Assembly (NCBI RefSeq): GCF_000876655.1
Contig: NZ_JYCN01000025.1
Span: 1 to 64,000 of the forward strand
Origin: Arthrobacter sp. SPG23
GTDB taxonomy: Bacteria > Actinomycetota > Actinomycetes > Actinomycetales > Micrococcaceae
Length of the DNA stretch: 64,000 nt
Direction of reading: 5' to 3'
This document shows positions 43,537 to 51,838 of the stretch, in pieces. Below the pieces are notes generated by a model. It was not told the DNA's origin. It saw only the letters and a program-made list of their open reading frames with translations, and ran no database searches. A program made the translations under genes and the position numbers. Positions within the stretch are counted from its first letter, which is position 1, and each line of letters starts with the position of its first letter.

Positions 43537-43944
43537 ATGACGGCACCGCAGATCTATGTCAGTTTCCCCGGCACGGCGCGCGAAGCACTCACCTTTTACC
43601 GCGACGTCTTCGGTGGAGAGCTAGCCCTCTACACCAAGGAGGACTTCGGCAGCAGCGACGGGCCGCCGGACCACATCGCCCACGGAGTCCTCAGCGGCAC
43701 TGTGGCCCTGGCCGGATCGGATGCGCCGGCCGGCGGGAAGACGGTCCGGTTCGAAGGCCTCATGCTCTCGTTGCTGGGGACCGCCGAACCCGAGACCCTC
43801 CATGAGTGGTTCGATAAGCTCGCCGTCGGCGGCCAGGTGGTGGACCCCCTCGCCGCCAAGCCGTGGGGTGCATCCGATGGCCAGGTGATTGACCGGCACG
43901 GACTTCACTGGCTTATCGGCTACGAACCCGACGGAGCTGGCTGA
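43537..43944 (+). CDS. VOC-family (PhnB/glyoxalase-like) protein
   Basis: 135 residues from the ATG at 43537. The fold markers YVSFPGTAREALTFYRDVFG at the start and WGASDGQVIDRHGLHWLIGYE at the end are typical of PhnB-like VOC proteins. These often have a degenerate metal site and unknown substrates. It is divergent from paaA. Its 3' end overlaps the convergent nucleotidyltransferase gene by 32 bp, which leaves no room for a terminator. Confidence 0.9.
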   Translation: MTAPQIYVSFPGTAREALTFYRDVFGGELALYTKEDFGSSDGPPDHIAHGVLSGTVALAGSDAPAGGKTVRFEGLMLSLLGTAEPETLHEWFDKLAVGGQVVDPLAAKPWGASDGQVIDRHGLHWLIGYEPDGAG

Positions 43945-44830
43945 GGTCTTTGAGCATCCTCGGCAGCCCGCGAAGGAACCGGGCCCACCGGGCCCGGTGT
44001 AGCCGGAGGCGGCCTTTTAATGACATGTCCGCGTAGACGTTCCGTGACAGGTGCACTTCCGGGGCCGGGAACACCGCGCGAAACAGCATCTTTGGCTTGT
44101 CCCGCGACGGGGCCTGGGCAATCGCAATGATCCGGGCGCTGCCCGGCTCCTTGGCCATCAGGCGGTTGCGCCATTCCGTGGACGCCTCCGGCCAGGCAAC
44201 CGCCGTCGCCTCTTCAAGCACGCGCTCGAGGAAGGGGCGCACGGCTGCCACGGATCCGGTGGCCGTGGAGGTCTCCAGAATGGTGTGGGTGATCGACTCC
44301 CGGTCCGTGAGGTCCGCCAGGAACTCGAGCTCCTGCCGGCACGCCGGCAGGTGGGGCGAGCGAAGAGCATGCAGGGCAAGAATGAGGATTCCCAGCGCCT
44401 TTGACGGGACCCGCACCTCCTGCCCTGCAAGTTCAAGGGCCCCCGTGTGCGCCCACATCGTCTCGAAGCAGTCATCAGGGTCCATTTCCATGCCGGGGAA
44501 CCGGAAGTGGACGTCGATGCAGCAAGGCCAGGAGGGGTGGTCGATGGTGATGGAATGCTTAGGTAATGTCCTCGTATCCGTTTCCACCGGACGTTCCCGC
44601 CAGCCCCGCTCCCGCAGGCCTTGCAGCATCGTGTCCAGATCGGCCGGAGCCACGAAAACGTCCACGTCCACGGAGGTCCGGGGCAGGCGCAGCCCCTGAA
44701 TCACGCTGGCCGGCCCCTTGATGAAGAAGGCCCGGATGCCTAAGCTATCCGCCACCCGTTGCACCATGGCATGGCCAAGGAGCACGGCTTCGGGGATGCT
44801 CAGCTGGGTTTCATCGGCCGGGTTCGGCAT
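43913..44830 (-). CDS. Nucleotidyltransferase-fold protein (PF14907-like)
   Basis: 305 residues. The nucleotidyltransferase signature is FFIKGPASVIQGLRLPRTSVDVDVFV, with the DxD pair near residue 55, then IDHPSWPCCIDVHFRF carrying a third acidic residue. A helical domain follows (LILALHALRSP). The resemblance is to the uncharacterised family often found beside PqqD and HprK-like genes in RiPP or polysaccharide loci. It is the last gene of a five-gene minus-strand operon, eight bases after the BY-kinase. The substrate is unknown; the transferred group could be AMP or another nucleotide. Confidence 0.82.
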   Translation of the reverse strand: MPNPADETQLSIPEAVLLGHAMVQRVADSLGIRAFFIKGPASVIQGLRLPRTSVDVDVFVAPADLDTMLQGLRERGWRERPVETDTRTLPKHSITIDHPSWPCCIDVHFRFPGMEMDPDDCFETMWAHTGALELAGQEVRVPSKALGILILALHALRSPHLPACRQELEFLADLTDRESITHTILETSTATGSVAAVRPFLERVLEEATAVAWPEASTEWRNRLMAKEPGSARIIAIAQAPSRDKPKMLFRAVFPAPEVHLSRNVYADMSLKGRLRLHRARWARFLRGLPRMLKDLSQLRRVRSR

Positions 44831-44838
44831 GGCGGCAC

Positions 44839-46428
44839 CTAGTTCCTGACGCGGCGTCCGGCTGACAGAGGTTCCAGGACCTCTTCAGCTTCGGTGTCCC
44901 GGCGGCCTGCTTGCACAGAGGCATCGGGCTGCGCGAAGTCCGGCACGTCCGTGGTTTCGGGCGCGGATGCGTACGTCCCGTAGTAGGAGTGCGCGTCGGT
45001 GCCCTTGGTGGGCACGTAGTTGAGAACGGCGCCCAGGATGCGACCCTTCACCTTTTCCAAGTTGCCCAGCGACTGCGCCAGCTGCTCCTGCGTGGTCCTG
45101 CCGGTCCGGATCACCACGATGGCGCCGTCAGCCACGCGGGACAGGACTGCAGCGTCGGTGACCGGCAGCAGCGGCGGGGCGTCGATCAGGACGATTGCAT
45201 TCTCGGCCAGCGCGTTGAGCATGTTCTTCATGGCGCGGGACCCGAGCAGTTCGCTGGGATTCGGCGGAACGCGGCCGGAGCCGAGCACGGACAGGTTCGG
45301 CAGGGCACCCCACGGCTGGAGAACGTCCTCCAGTTCCGCAGTGCCGGTGAGCACATCTGTGACCCCCACACCCGGAACCAGATTGAAAACGTCCACCAAA
45401 GTGGGGCGCCGGAGGTCGCCGTCAACCACCACAACGTTCTCGCCGGCGGCCGCCATGGTGACTGCCAGGTTGGCCGTTACTGTGGACTTGCCTTCGGCCT
45501 GCAGGGAGCTGGTGACCACGATGATCCGCGGCGGCTGGTCCACGTCCAGGAAGCTGAGGTTGGTGCGCAGTTCCCGAAGTGCCTCCGCCATCGCCCCGCC
45601 GGCGTCGTCAAGTTGCGCTGCGGTGCCGGCATCCAGGATGGTGCTCTTTTCGTCCAGGCGGTGGTCCACGGGAAGGGTGCCGATCACCGGGACCTCAAAG
45701 AGGCGCTCGACTTCCGCGGCGTTACGGATGCGCCGGTCCAGGTGCCGGCGGACCAGCGCGTAGGCCGCGCCCAGGGCCAAGCCTGTGAGTGCACCGAGGG
45801 AAAGCGCCAGGTTGACGTTCGGGGAAACCGGGCTGGTGGGAAGCACTGCCTTGCCCAACGGGAGGATCCTGACGGCGGAGGCCGTCGCCGCTGGTGCGGT
45901 GGCAGCGTCCGGCGAGGTGCCGGCGTCGGGCGCTGCTGTTTCTGGGGTGGCTGTTTCGATGGCTTCGACCTGGGCGGCGAGGCCGTTCACCCAGGCGTCC
46001 GCGACGCGCTGGGCGGTTGCCGGATCGGGCGACTGGGCCGTCACCCGGATCTCGGCGGTATCCAGCGGAACCTTTACGCTGATGGTGCCGAGCAGGGCGT
46101 CTGCGGTTGTTTTTAGTTCCAGGGACGCGATGACTCGGTCAGCGACGAGGCGGGACTTGGCCACGGACTCGTAGTTCTTGACCTTTGCCTTGGCCAGGCT
46201 GTCCCCGGCAAGGGAAAGGCTCACGTTGTCCGAGCCCGGCGTGACCACGATGCCGCTGGAATCGGACGAGTAGATCTTCGGCTGCAGGACCGTCCAGCCG
46301 AACGCCGTCAACGTGGCCAGCAGGGTGAAGGCGACGATTGCCTTCCAGTACACCCGCACCACCCGAAGGTAGTCGGCCAGGTCCAGGCCGGCAGGTGCTT
46401 CGGCGCCGGGCGCGATGTTGACGCTCAT
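44839..46428 (-). CDS. Second Wzz/BY-kinase (polysaccharide co-polymerase with autokinase domain)
   Basis: 529 residues from the ATG at 46428, with GGAAGGA upstream. After LDLADYLRVVRVYWKAIVA comes the first membrane helix. A Wzz-type outer domain and an Ala/Pro-rich linker lead to the second helix. The kinase domain has Walker A (LQAEGKSTVTANLAVTMAAA), Walker A' (VVVVDGDLRRP) and Walker B (IVLIDAPPLLPV). The tail has only a small Tyr group (SYYGTY). It is paralogous to the protein at 18459. It lies in an operon with PqqD- and HprK-like genes, so it may govern a different polymer or process. Confidence 0.93.
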   Translation of the reverse strand: MSVNIAPGAEAPAGLDLADYLRVVRVYWKAIVAFTLLATLTAFGWTVLQPKIYSSDSSGIVVTPGSDNVSLSLAGDSLAKAKVKNYESVAKSRLVADRVIASLELKTTADALLGTISVKVPLDTAEIRVTAQSPDPATAQRVADAWVNGLAAQVEAIETATPETAAPDAGTSPDAATAPAATASAVRILPLGKAVLPTSPVSPNVNLALSLGALTGLALGAAYALVRRHLDRRIRNAAEVERLFEVPVIGTLPVDHRLDEKSTILDAGTAAQLDDAGGAMAEALRELRTNLSFLDVDQPPRIIVVTSSLQAEGKSTVTANLAVTMAAAGENVVVVDGDLRRPTLVDVFNLVPGVGVTDVLTGTAELEDVLQPWGALPNLSVLGSGRVPPNPSELLGSRAMKNMLNALAENAIVLIDAPPLLPVTDAAVLSRVADGAIVVIRTGRTTQEQLAQSLGNLEKVKGRILGAVLNYVPTKGTDAHSYYGTYASAPETTDVPDFAQPDASVQAGRRDTEAEEVLEPLSAGRRVRN

Positions 46429-46566
46429 GGTGGTTCCTTCCAAGTTTGTGTGTTTTCCTGCCCGGTCTTCGTTGCCGGGTTACTGCTTCGAGTGGTCACC
46501 CACGTTCGGGTGGTCCCGCACGTTCGGGCGGTCCCGCACGCGGTGGGCGGCTAGTGCCGCCCTGCT

Positions 46567-47850
46567 TTATTCGCCGCCCTGTTCCAAGACTGATTTCGCG
46601 ATGAGCTGGCCCGCGGCTGCGGCGACGGCGGCCCGGTAGTCGTCCGGCCGGCCGTGCACTTGTGCGACTTCCTCGGCCAGTTGGTCCAGCGTTACGGCGC
46701 TTGCCGTGGTCTCCCAGATGGCCGGTCCGATGCCGCTCAGCCGCACGATCTCCGACTCCAGCATCACCAGCAGGTCGCCGTCGATGGCCACGGCGTCCTT
46801 CGGTTCCACCCGGCGGATCCAGCCTTCGGGGATTTGTGTTGTTTCGGTTACTGCTGTTGCCGCTGTTGCTGCTCCTCCTGCTGCTGCGGCCGCTCCTGCG
46901 GCCGGGCGGGCTTCCCACGTTGGCTTGGAGCGGCGCTGCTTTTTGAAGAGCGGTTCCAGGGCTTGGGGCAAGTCCGCGGCCTCGGAGTACGTCACCTGCC
47001 ACACTCCGCCCACACGGTCGATCAGGCGGCACAGCGACTGCAGCGGCTCGTCGATCTCGGCCTGAGAGGACGAGTCCGGGATGAGCGCGAGCAGCGCGTC
47101 CGCCAGTGGGACTTGGCGGAGGGTTGGTTGTTGGTTTGTGGCTTTGTCCGATTCAGTCCGGTCCAGCAGGACGATGGACTGGATGAACGGCTTCGCGGGT
47201 GCCGGCTGGAGCCCGAGTTCATCCGGACCCACCTGGTGCTTGGGTGCGCCCGGTCCCTGCTTCACGGACAGCGGCTTGGGGTACGGCAGAACGGATCCGT
47301 CCGGTGCGATGGCGACAGTTTCGTCCGTGACGTACCCGTACGTTCCGGCCAGCACCGACGCCGCGGTGGTTTTGCCTGTGCCGGACTTGGCCACAAGCGC
47401 CACCACTGCCCCGGTAGCCGGGTCCGCCACTCCGCAGGCGTGGAGCATCATGAACTCGCCGGCGTTCTCCAGGATGGCCGCGACCGTAAGTCGGGAGGTG
47501 AGGTGCTCAGCCAGCTCCTCAAAGGAGGCTGCCTGCAGGGCGAACGTACCGCCGTCGTGCATCAGTGACATATACGAAACGGAGGCCGAGAACGGGAGGG
47601 ATTCCGTGGGTTCCTTCGCGAGCGGGGGAACCAACGGCGCCTCGGTGCCGGCACAGCGCGACCAGGCCGAGCGCATGCTTTGCTTCTGCTCCAGCGTGAC
47701 CGAGCGGCCCCAGCGGATGGCGAATTGCGTGCCCAGGACGTCGAGGCTCAGGATTTCCCCGCCGCCCCGGAGGTCTTCAACAAGCCACTCGCCGGGGAAG
47801 TCCCATTCGAGCTGCGAATTGGCTCCGCGCTCTTTGTCCTGGCCCTTCAT
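46567..47850 (-). CDS. HprK-like ATPase fused to a C-terminal PqqD-like domain
   Basis: 427 residues, with GGGGGAG just upstream of the start. The P-loop VALVAKSGTGKTTAASVLAG (near residue 165) and the following YVTDETVAIAPDGSVLPYPK resemble the HPr kinase/phosphorylase fold (a D-E-x segment and the K-P-L motif). The catalytic His/Asp set of true HprK is not evident. Residues about 340-427 (VAIDGDLLVMLESEIVRLSG, IGPAIWETTASAVTLDQLAE) are a second PqqD-like fold, after a Gln/Arg/Ala-rich linker. A fused kinase-like fold and peptide-recognition fold is unusual. The substrate is unknown. Confidence 0.82.
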   Translation of the reverse strand: MKGQDKERGANSQLEWDFPGEWLVEDLRGGGEILSLDVLGTQFAIRWGRSVTLEQKQSMRSAWSRCAGTEAPLVPPLAKEPTESLPFSASVSYMSLMHDGGTFALQAASFEELAEHLTSRLTVAAILENAGEFMMLHACGVADPATGAVVALVAKSGTGKTTAASVLAGTYGYVTDETVAIAPDGSVLPYPKPLSVKQGPGAPKHQVGPDELGLQPAPAKPFIQSIVLLDRTESDKATNQQPTLRQVPLADALLALIPDSSSQAEIDEPLQSLCRLIDRVGGVWQVTYSEAADLPQALEPLFKKQRRSKPTWEARPAAGAAAAAGGAATAATAVTETTQIPEGWIRRVEPKDAVAIDGDLLVMLESEIVRLSGIGPAIWETTASAVTLDQLAEEVAQVHGRPDDYRAAVAAAAGQLIAKSVLEQGGE

Positions 47851-47901
47851 GGCTCCCCCATCAGTCTTGCCGGTTGGTGCTTGGTTACTTGTCTGCGCTG
47901 G

Positions 47902-48207
47902 TTACTGGTCCGCGCCGGCGGCGGTGGCTGCGTCCGCGCTGGCCGCGGTTTCGATGAGCCGCTGGGCCTCCAGGCTGGCCAGGAAGGCCTCCACCTGGGG
48001 CCCCAGCTCACCCGACGCGTCTTCAAACGCCGCTTCCAGCTCGGCAATGACGTCCGACTGGTCGCGGCGGCCGTCGAGCAGTTCCCAAATGGCCGCCGCA
48101 GTGCCGTCCAGAACCACCGGCTGGGTTGCGTCCAGGTGGAGCAACGCAACCCGGCCGGCGGATTCGGTGCGGACTTCGGCGACGTCGGTGGAGTGGTGGT
48201 AGATCAT
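47902..48207 (-). CDS. PqqD-like protein (RiPP recognition-element fold)
   Basis: 101 residues. Segments VALLHLDATQPVVLDGTAAA, IWELLDGRRDQSDVIAELEA and a winged-helix-like end match the PqqD pattern (value-x-LD-...-A-IW-LLDG-...-V...L). PqqD-type domains bind leader peptides and deliver them to modifying enzymes. Its ATG overlaps the stop of the preceding Tat-exported protein by 4 bp, so the two are coupled. It has a 20-residue Ala-rich tail. No RiPP-modifying enzyme is seen nearby. Confidence 0.85.
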   Translation of the reverse strand: MIYHHSTDVAEVRTESAGRVALLHLDATQPVVLDGTAAAIWELLDGRRDQSDVIAELEAAFEDASGELGPQVEAFLASLEAQRLIETAASADAATAAGADQ

Positions 48208-48776
48208 TTGAACTTGATGGACAGGTTTGTCTGCGTTTGCACGGTTACGCCCGAGACGGTAACCGCAATTGTCGCCACGTAGTTGTATACGTCGTTGGGC
48301 TTGGGTTTTGTCGTCGGCGAAGTATCCTCTGCGGCGGTGAAGGTGACAGGAAAAACCACCTGCGATCCTGCCGCATGGGTGAACAAAGTCGTGGACTCGT
48401 ACCCGTTGAAGGTCGTGGCCTGGAATTCCCCGGATGCGGGCTGCTGTATGCCGATCTTGGCGTGAACCGTACCCACAGGCGTGATTGTCACGCTTCCGCT
48501 AATGGTTCCAACCGCATTATCGACTTGGAAGCCTGTGGGACCGTTGCCGCCCTTGCCCCCTCCGACGAAGTTAATTGCTGAACCAGCGCCGAGGACCGTA
48601 ACCGATGCGGGAGTTGGCGTTGGCGTCGGCGTCGGAGTCGGTGACGCCGCTGCAGCCGGAGCCGCGATGGCTGTGACGATAACGGGCACTGACCAGGCCA
48701 CACCTTTGACTACCCTGCGGCGGCTGAAACCGCCCTCTTCGCCGCTCGTGACCTCTGCGTTCAGAACCTCAGACAA
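48204..48776 (-). CDS. Tat-exported protein heading the PqqD/HprK operon
   Basis: 190 residues from the TTG at 48776, five bases after GGGGG; a GTG four codons earlier is an alternative. The leader FSRRRVVKGVAWSVPVIVTA, ending in AAPAAAAS, is a textbook Tat signal with the ribosome site well placed. A Thr-Pro repeat linker (PTPTPTPTPTP) leads to a beta-rich domain of about 130 residues ending LSIKFK, with no Cys. First gene of the operon. It might be the substrate or client of the encoded machinery, or a plain surface protein. No homologue family is recognised. Confidence 0.8.
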   Translation of the reverse strand: MSEVLNAEVTSGEEGGFSRRRVVKGVAWSVPVIVTAIAAPAAAASPTPTPTPTPTPASVTVLGAGSAINFVGGGKGGNGPTGFQVDNAVGTISGSVTITPVGTVHAKIGIQQPASGEFQATTFNGYESTTLFTHAAGSQVVFPVTFTAAEDTSPTTKPKPNDVYNYVATIAVTVSGVTVQTQTNLSIKFK

Positions 48777-49027
48777 TTGCGCCCCCACATGGATTTCGAC
48801 TGGGGCCAGCCCTCATGGACCGGCCAGATGCTTTCACCGCGTTTCCGCCGGTTGCACCCACTTTCCCCAACGACGCGAAAGGTTCACGCAACCGTTTTGC
48901 AAGATTCGGTCAAGGTTTCCTGTGCATGGAGATATTGAGCAACCACCGTGCTCAAGACGGGTCGCGGCGTTGAGGTTTGCCGCAGGCAGCGAGCTTAAAT
49001 GTCGGACCCCCTTGGCAGAGTTATCCC

Positions 49028-50815
49028 ATGGAAGCCGTTGGAGAACTCGCCCCGAACCAGGCCCTGCGCCTTGGGCGGTTTTCCAACGCGCCTTTCGAGC
49101 CGGAGACTCCAAAACGGACCCTGCGGGCCGTGCCGCCGGATTCTGTAGTGGCCGACGGCGGTGGTGCCGGTGATCTGGCATGGAGCCTTGAGCTACTCAA
49201 ACGTGCCGCTTCGACGGCGGTGGCGAACGCTGCGGTGATGCGCTTCCGGGAGGCGGCTGACTTCGCCGCCAAGGTTGAGGAGATTTCCCGGACCCTTGAA
49301 TATCTGCAGGTGGTTGCTGCCGGGGAGGTGGACCGGGCGCGGCGGGAGGCTTCTGATGCTGCGCGGGCCGGCTCGGGCTCGGGGGCGGCGGTGGGCTGGA
49401 CCACCGGATGGGGCGACGCAACTGCTGTCCACGGTCCTATCGGCTGGGCTACCGGCGCTCCCCATCAAGCGGATAGCGGCATGGGCGAGAGTGATCGGGC
49501 CGATGGCGGCCCGGGCGGCAGCGATCGAGGCACAGAGGCCACGGTTCCCGGAACGAACTCCGAGGTGATCAACGCCGGGGAACCGGATCCGGCGGATGAC
49601 GGGTGCCGGAACACCACCGAGTTCCTCCGCGCCCGGCTGCGGATCGGTGCCGCGGAAGCGCGCCGCCGCCTCGCGCTGGCCGAAGCGGTGTTGCCACGGA
49701 CCGGGATCACCGGCCACGCCGAACCTCCGGAAAGGCCCGTGCTGGCCGCCGCGGTGGCGTCCGGGTCGGTGGGCTCCCGTTCCGCGACCCTCATCACCCT
49801 CGCCCTGGACCGGGTCCGGCACCACGCCCCCGAAGAGACCATGGCCCGGGTGGAACACACCCTGACCCGCACCGCGGCGGAGAACGACACCGATTTCGTC
49901 GCCAGGATCGCCCGGCAACTGGTTGACGCGATCGACCAGGACGGCACAGAACCCTCCGAGGAAGAACTGCGGCACCGGCAGGGCGCCTTCATCCGGAAGC
50001 CCCGGCGGGGTTTGTACCACGTGGAAATCTTCGCCACCCAGGACCAGTACGAACCCCTCCTGACCGTGATGAACACCGCCGCCAACCCCCGCACCCGCGC
50101 CGGTGCAGCTGAAGGCAACGACGGAACCGTTAATAGCGGTGATCTGGACCTGCGGACCCGGCCCCAGCAACTCCTGGACGGCCTGGTCGGCGCCGCCAAA
50201 GTCGCCCTCGCCAGCGGGAACCTCCCCGCTGCGGGCGGGCTCCGGCCCCAGGTCATGGTCACCATCGACTACCGCGACATCCTCGAACGACTCGACCGCC
50301 TCGACCACTCGAGTGATGCAGCAGGCGGCACTCCCGGCACCGGCACCCCAGGCACCCCCGGCACAGGCGCCCGAGGCATTCCTGGCATCCCGGGCACGGG
50401 CTCATTCACGTTCACGGGGCCGGTCACTGCGTCCACGGTCCGGAAGATCTCCTGCGACGCTGACATCATTCCCGTCCTCCTCGGCAGCGAGGGCCGCATC
50501 CTGGACATCGGCCGCACCACACGGATCTTCCCGCCCCACATCCGCAAAGCCATCACCGCCCGCGACCAGGGCTGCGCGTTCCCGAACTGCACCATTCCGG
50601 CCCCGTGGTGCGAAGCCCACCACATCAGCTACTGGTCACACGGCGGAACCACCAGCACAGAAAACGGCACCCTGCTCTGCTCCCATCACCACCACCTGAT
50701 CCACAAAGAGCAGTGGCAGATCCAGGTCAAAACCGGGATCCCCTGGTTCATCCCGCCACCCCACATCGACCCACAACAAAAACCCCAACGAAACAACTAC
50801 TTCAGACTCGAGTGA
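49028..50815 (+). CDS. DUF222/HNH endonuclease-domain protein (13E12 family)
   Basis: 595 residues from the ATG at 49028; upstream starts are not supported. An N-terminal helical DUF222 region (AADFAAKVEEISRTLEYLQ, then the LRIGAAEARRRLALAEAVLP stretch) is followed by a variable Gly/Thr/Pro linker and a C-terminal HNH nuclease with DQGCAFPNCTIPAPWCEAHH and SHHHHLIHKEQW. Actinobacterial genomes carry many copies of this family; their role is not known. It faces away from the PqqD operon across 250 bp and converges with the gene at 50823. Confidence 0.9.
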   Translation: MEAVGELAPNQALRLGRFSNAPFEPETPKRTLRAVPPDSVVADGGGAGDLAWSLELLKRAASTAVANAAVMRFREAADFAAKVEEISRTLEYLQVVAAGEVDRARREASDAARAGSGSGAAVGWTTGWGDATAVHGPIGWATGAPHQADSGMGESDRADGGPGGSDRGTEATVPGTNSEVINAGEPDPADDGCRNTTEFLRARLRIGAAEARRRLALAEAVLPRTGITGHAEPPERPVLAAAVASGSVGSRSATLITLALDRVRHHAPEETMARVEHTLTRTAAENDTDFVARIARQLVDAIDQDGTEPSEEELRHRQGAFIRKPRRGLYHVEIFATQDQYEPLLTVMNTAANPRTRAGAAEGNDGTVNSGDLDLRTRPQQLLDGLVGAAKVALASGNLPAAGGLRPQVMVTIDYRDILERLDRLDHSSDAAGGTPGTGTPGTPGTGARGIPGIPGTGSFTFTGPVTASTVRKISCDADIIPVLLGSEGRILDIGRTTRIFPPHIRKAITARDQGCAFPNCTIPAPWCEAHHISYWSHGGTTSTENGTLLCSHHHHLIHKEQWQIQVKTGIPWFIPPPHIDPQQKPQRNNYFRLE

Positions 50816-50822
50816 CCCCGCC

Positions 50823-51458
50823 CTAGAGGTGGATCAGGGCGCCGGAAACCAGAACTGTCTGCTCCTGCTTGCCATGCTCTTGGAAAGTGACCTCGGTGGT
50901 CACCGAGAAGTCGCCGCTGTCGCTATGCCTGCCACGGTAGCTATGGCCGCCGAAGTCGAACTCCAGCTCGGATGAACCGGCTGACGCAAGCCAGGTGAAG
51001 GCTGCAGTGAACGTGTTACCCGCGCGCTTCAGCGTCGGTGTAAGGGACACCGTCCCGACGTCCACGCATGAAAACGACACCGACACGTCACCCGGGACCG
51101 GCGCGATCGGCGTGACCGGGCTGATGGTCACCTGAACGTTCACGGAACCGGTGACGCAGCCGAGGCCAGCCAGGCTGAGCCGGACGGGGACTTTGACGGC
51201 AGGGCGAAGGTGGGCTGTCCCATGACGATGCGACGCCGAAGGAAGCGACCGAATACCCGAATGGAACACAGCCGACGCCTCCGTGACCGTAGCCGTGGCC
51301 GCAGCAGGCACCGGACCCGGCGTGGGAGTCAGTGTTGCCGGCGTCCGCCCGGCCGGTACGGGGGTGACGAGGGCCGGCATGGGCCGCGCGGTTCCCCACA
51401 CTGGCGTCCGGCGGTTGACTCCGGCACGTTGCTTTGTTCGATAGGCAAGCTCTGACAT
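50823..51458 (-). CDS. Beta-rich protein of unknown function
   Basis: 211 residues from the ATG at 51458, which has GGGGGA six bases upstream; longer starts up to 51572 have none. A basic N-terminus and a Pro/Thr/Ala stretch are followed by a domain with alternating hydrophobic residues and two Cys (LAGLGCVTGSVNVQVT and VSFSCVDVGTVSLTP), like an Ig or beta-sandwich fold. No clear signal peptide is visible, which is odd for such a protein. It has no recognised family and is convergent with the HNH gene by a few bases. Confidence 0.7.
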   Translation of the reverse strand: MSELAYRTKQRAGVNRRTPVWGTARPMPALVTPVPAGRTPATLTPTPGPVPAAATATVTEASAVFHSGIRSLPSASHRHGTAHLRPAVKVPVRLSLAGLGCVTGSVNVQVTISPVTPIAPVPGDVSVSFSCVDVGTVSLTPTLKRAGNTFTAAFTWLASAGSSELEFDFGGHSYRGRHSDSGDFSVTTEVTFQEHGKQEQTVLVSGALIHL

Positions 51459-51838
51459 CTTCGTCCCCCGTAGCATTCGTTTGGGCCTCCCCCGCCGGGC
51501 CGCCCAGGTACTTTCGCCGTATCCTTCACCGGTTGAGCCCACTGTGCCTGTTGGAACTCTAATTTCCTGCAAACGACCCGCAATATTCGATCAAGATCTG
51601 CCGGTGGAGAGCCACCCTGGAAGGCCTCTCTCCGTGGAATCGGCGTCGCCCGGTCTACGTAGGGTGCACTTGGTAGGTTGCAGTTACTGCCAGAGAGCGT
51701 CGGCGTTAAGGATTCGTTAAGACCGTTCCGCACCCGGCGGTGGGCTGAATCCGCGGTGTTACGCTCCGAGAAGTTCCCGGCGGGACCACGGATCCAGGAC
51801 CGGACCGGGACGGCATACCGGACGGAAAGGACCACCCG
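51459..51838. other. Divergent spacer between the orphan protein and the permease
   Basis: 380 bp with no accepted gene. It should carry promoters for both flanking genes. GGTGGGCTGAATCCGCGGTG and similar GC-rich stretches are present, but no distinct operator is evident. Confidence 0.5.

Noticed and set aside
44911..46116. 401-codon plus-strand frame
   Set aside because: Antisense to the BY-kinase, which has all expected motifs.
48600..48650. GTCGGCGTCGGAGTCGG simple repeat as a regulatory satellite
   Set aside because: It simply encodes the Pro-Thr linker of the Tat-exported protein.
43913..48776. Lasso-peptide biosynthesis cluster
   Set aside because: PqqD, HprK-like and nucleotidyltransferase genes are suggestive, but there is no transglutaminase-like B2 protease, no asparagine-synthetase-like cyclase and no precursor in the gaps.
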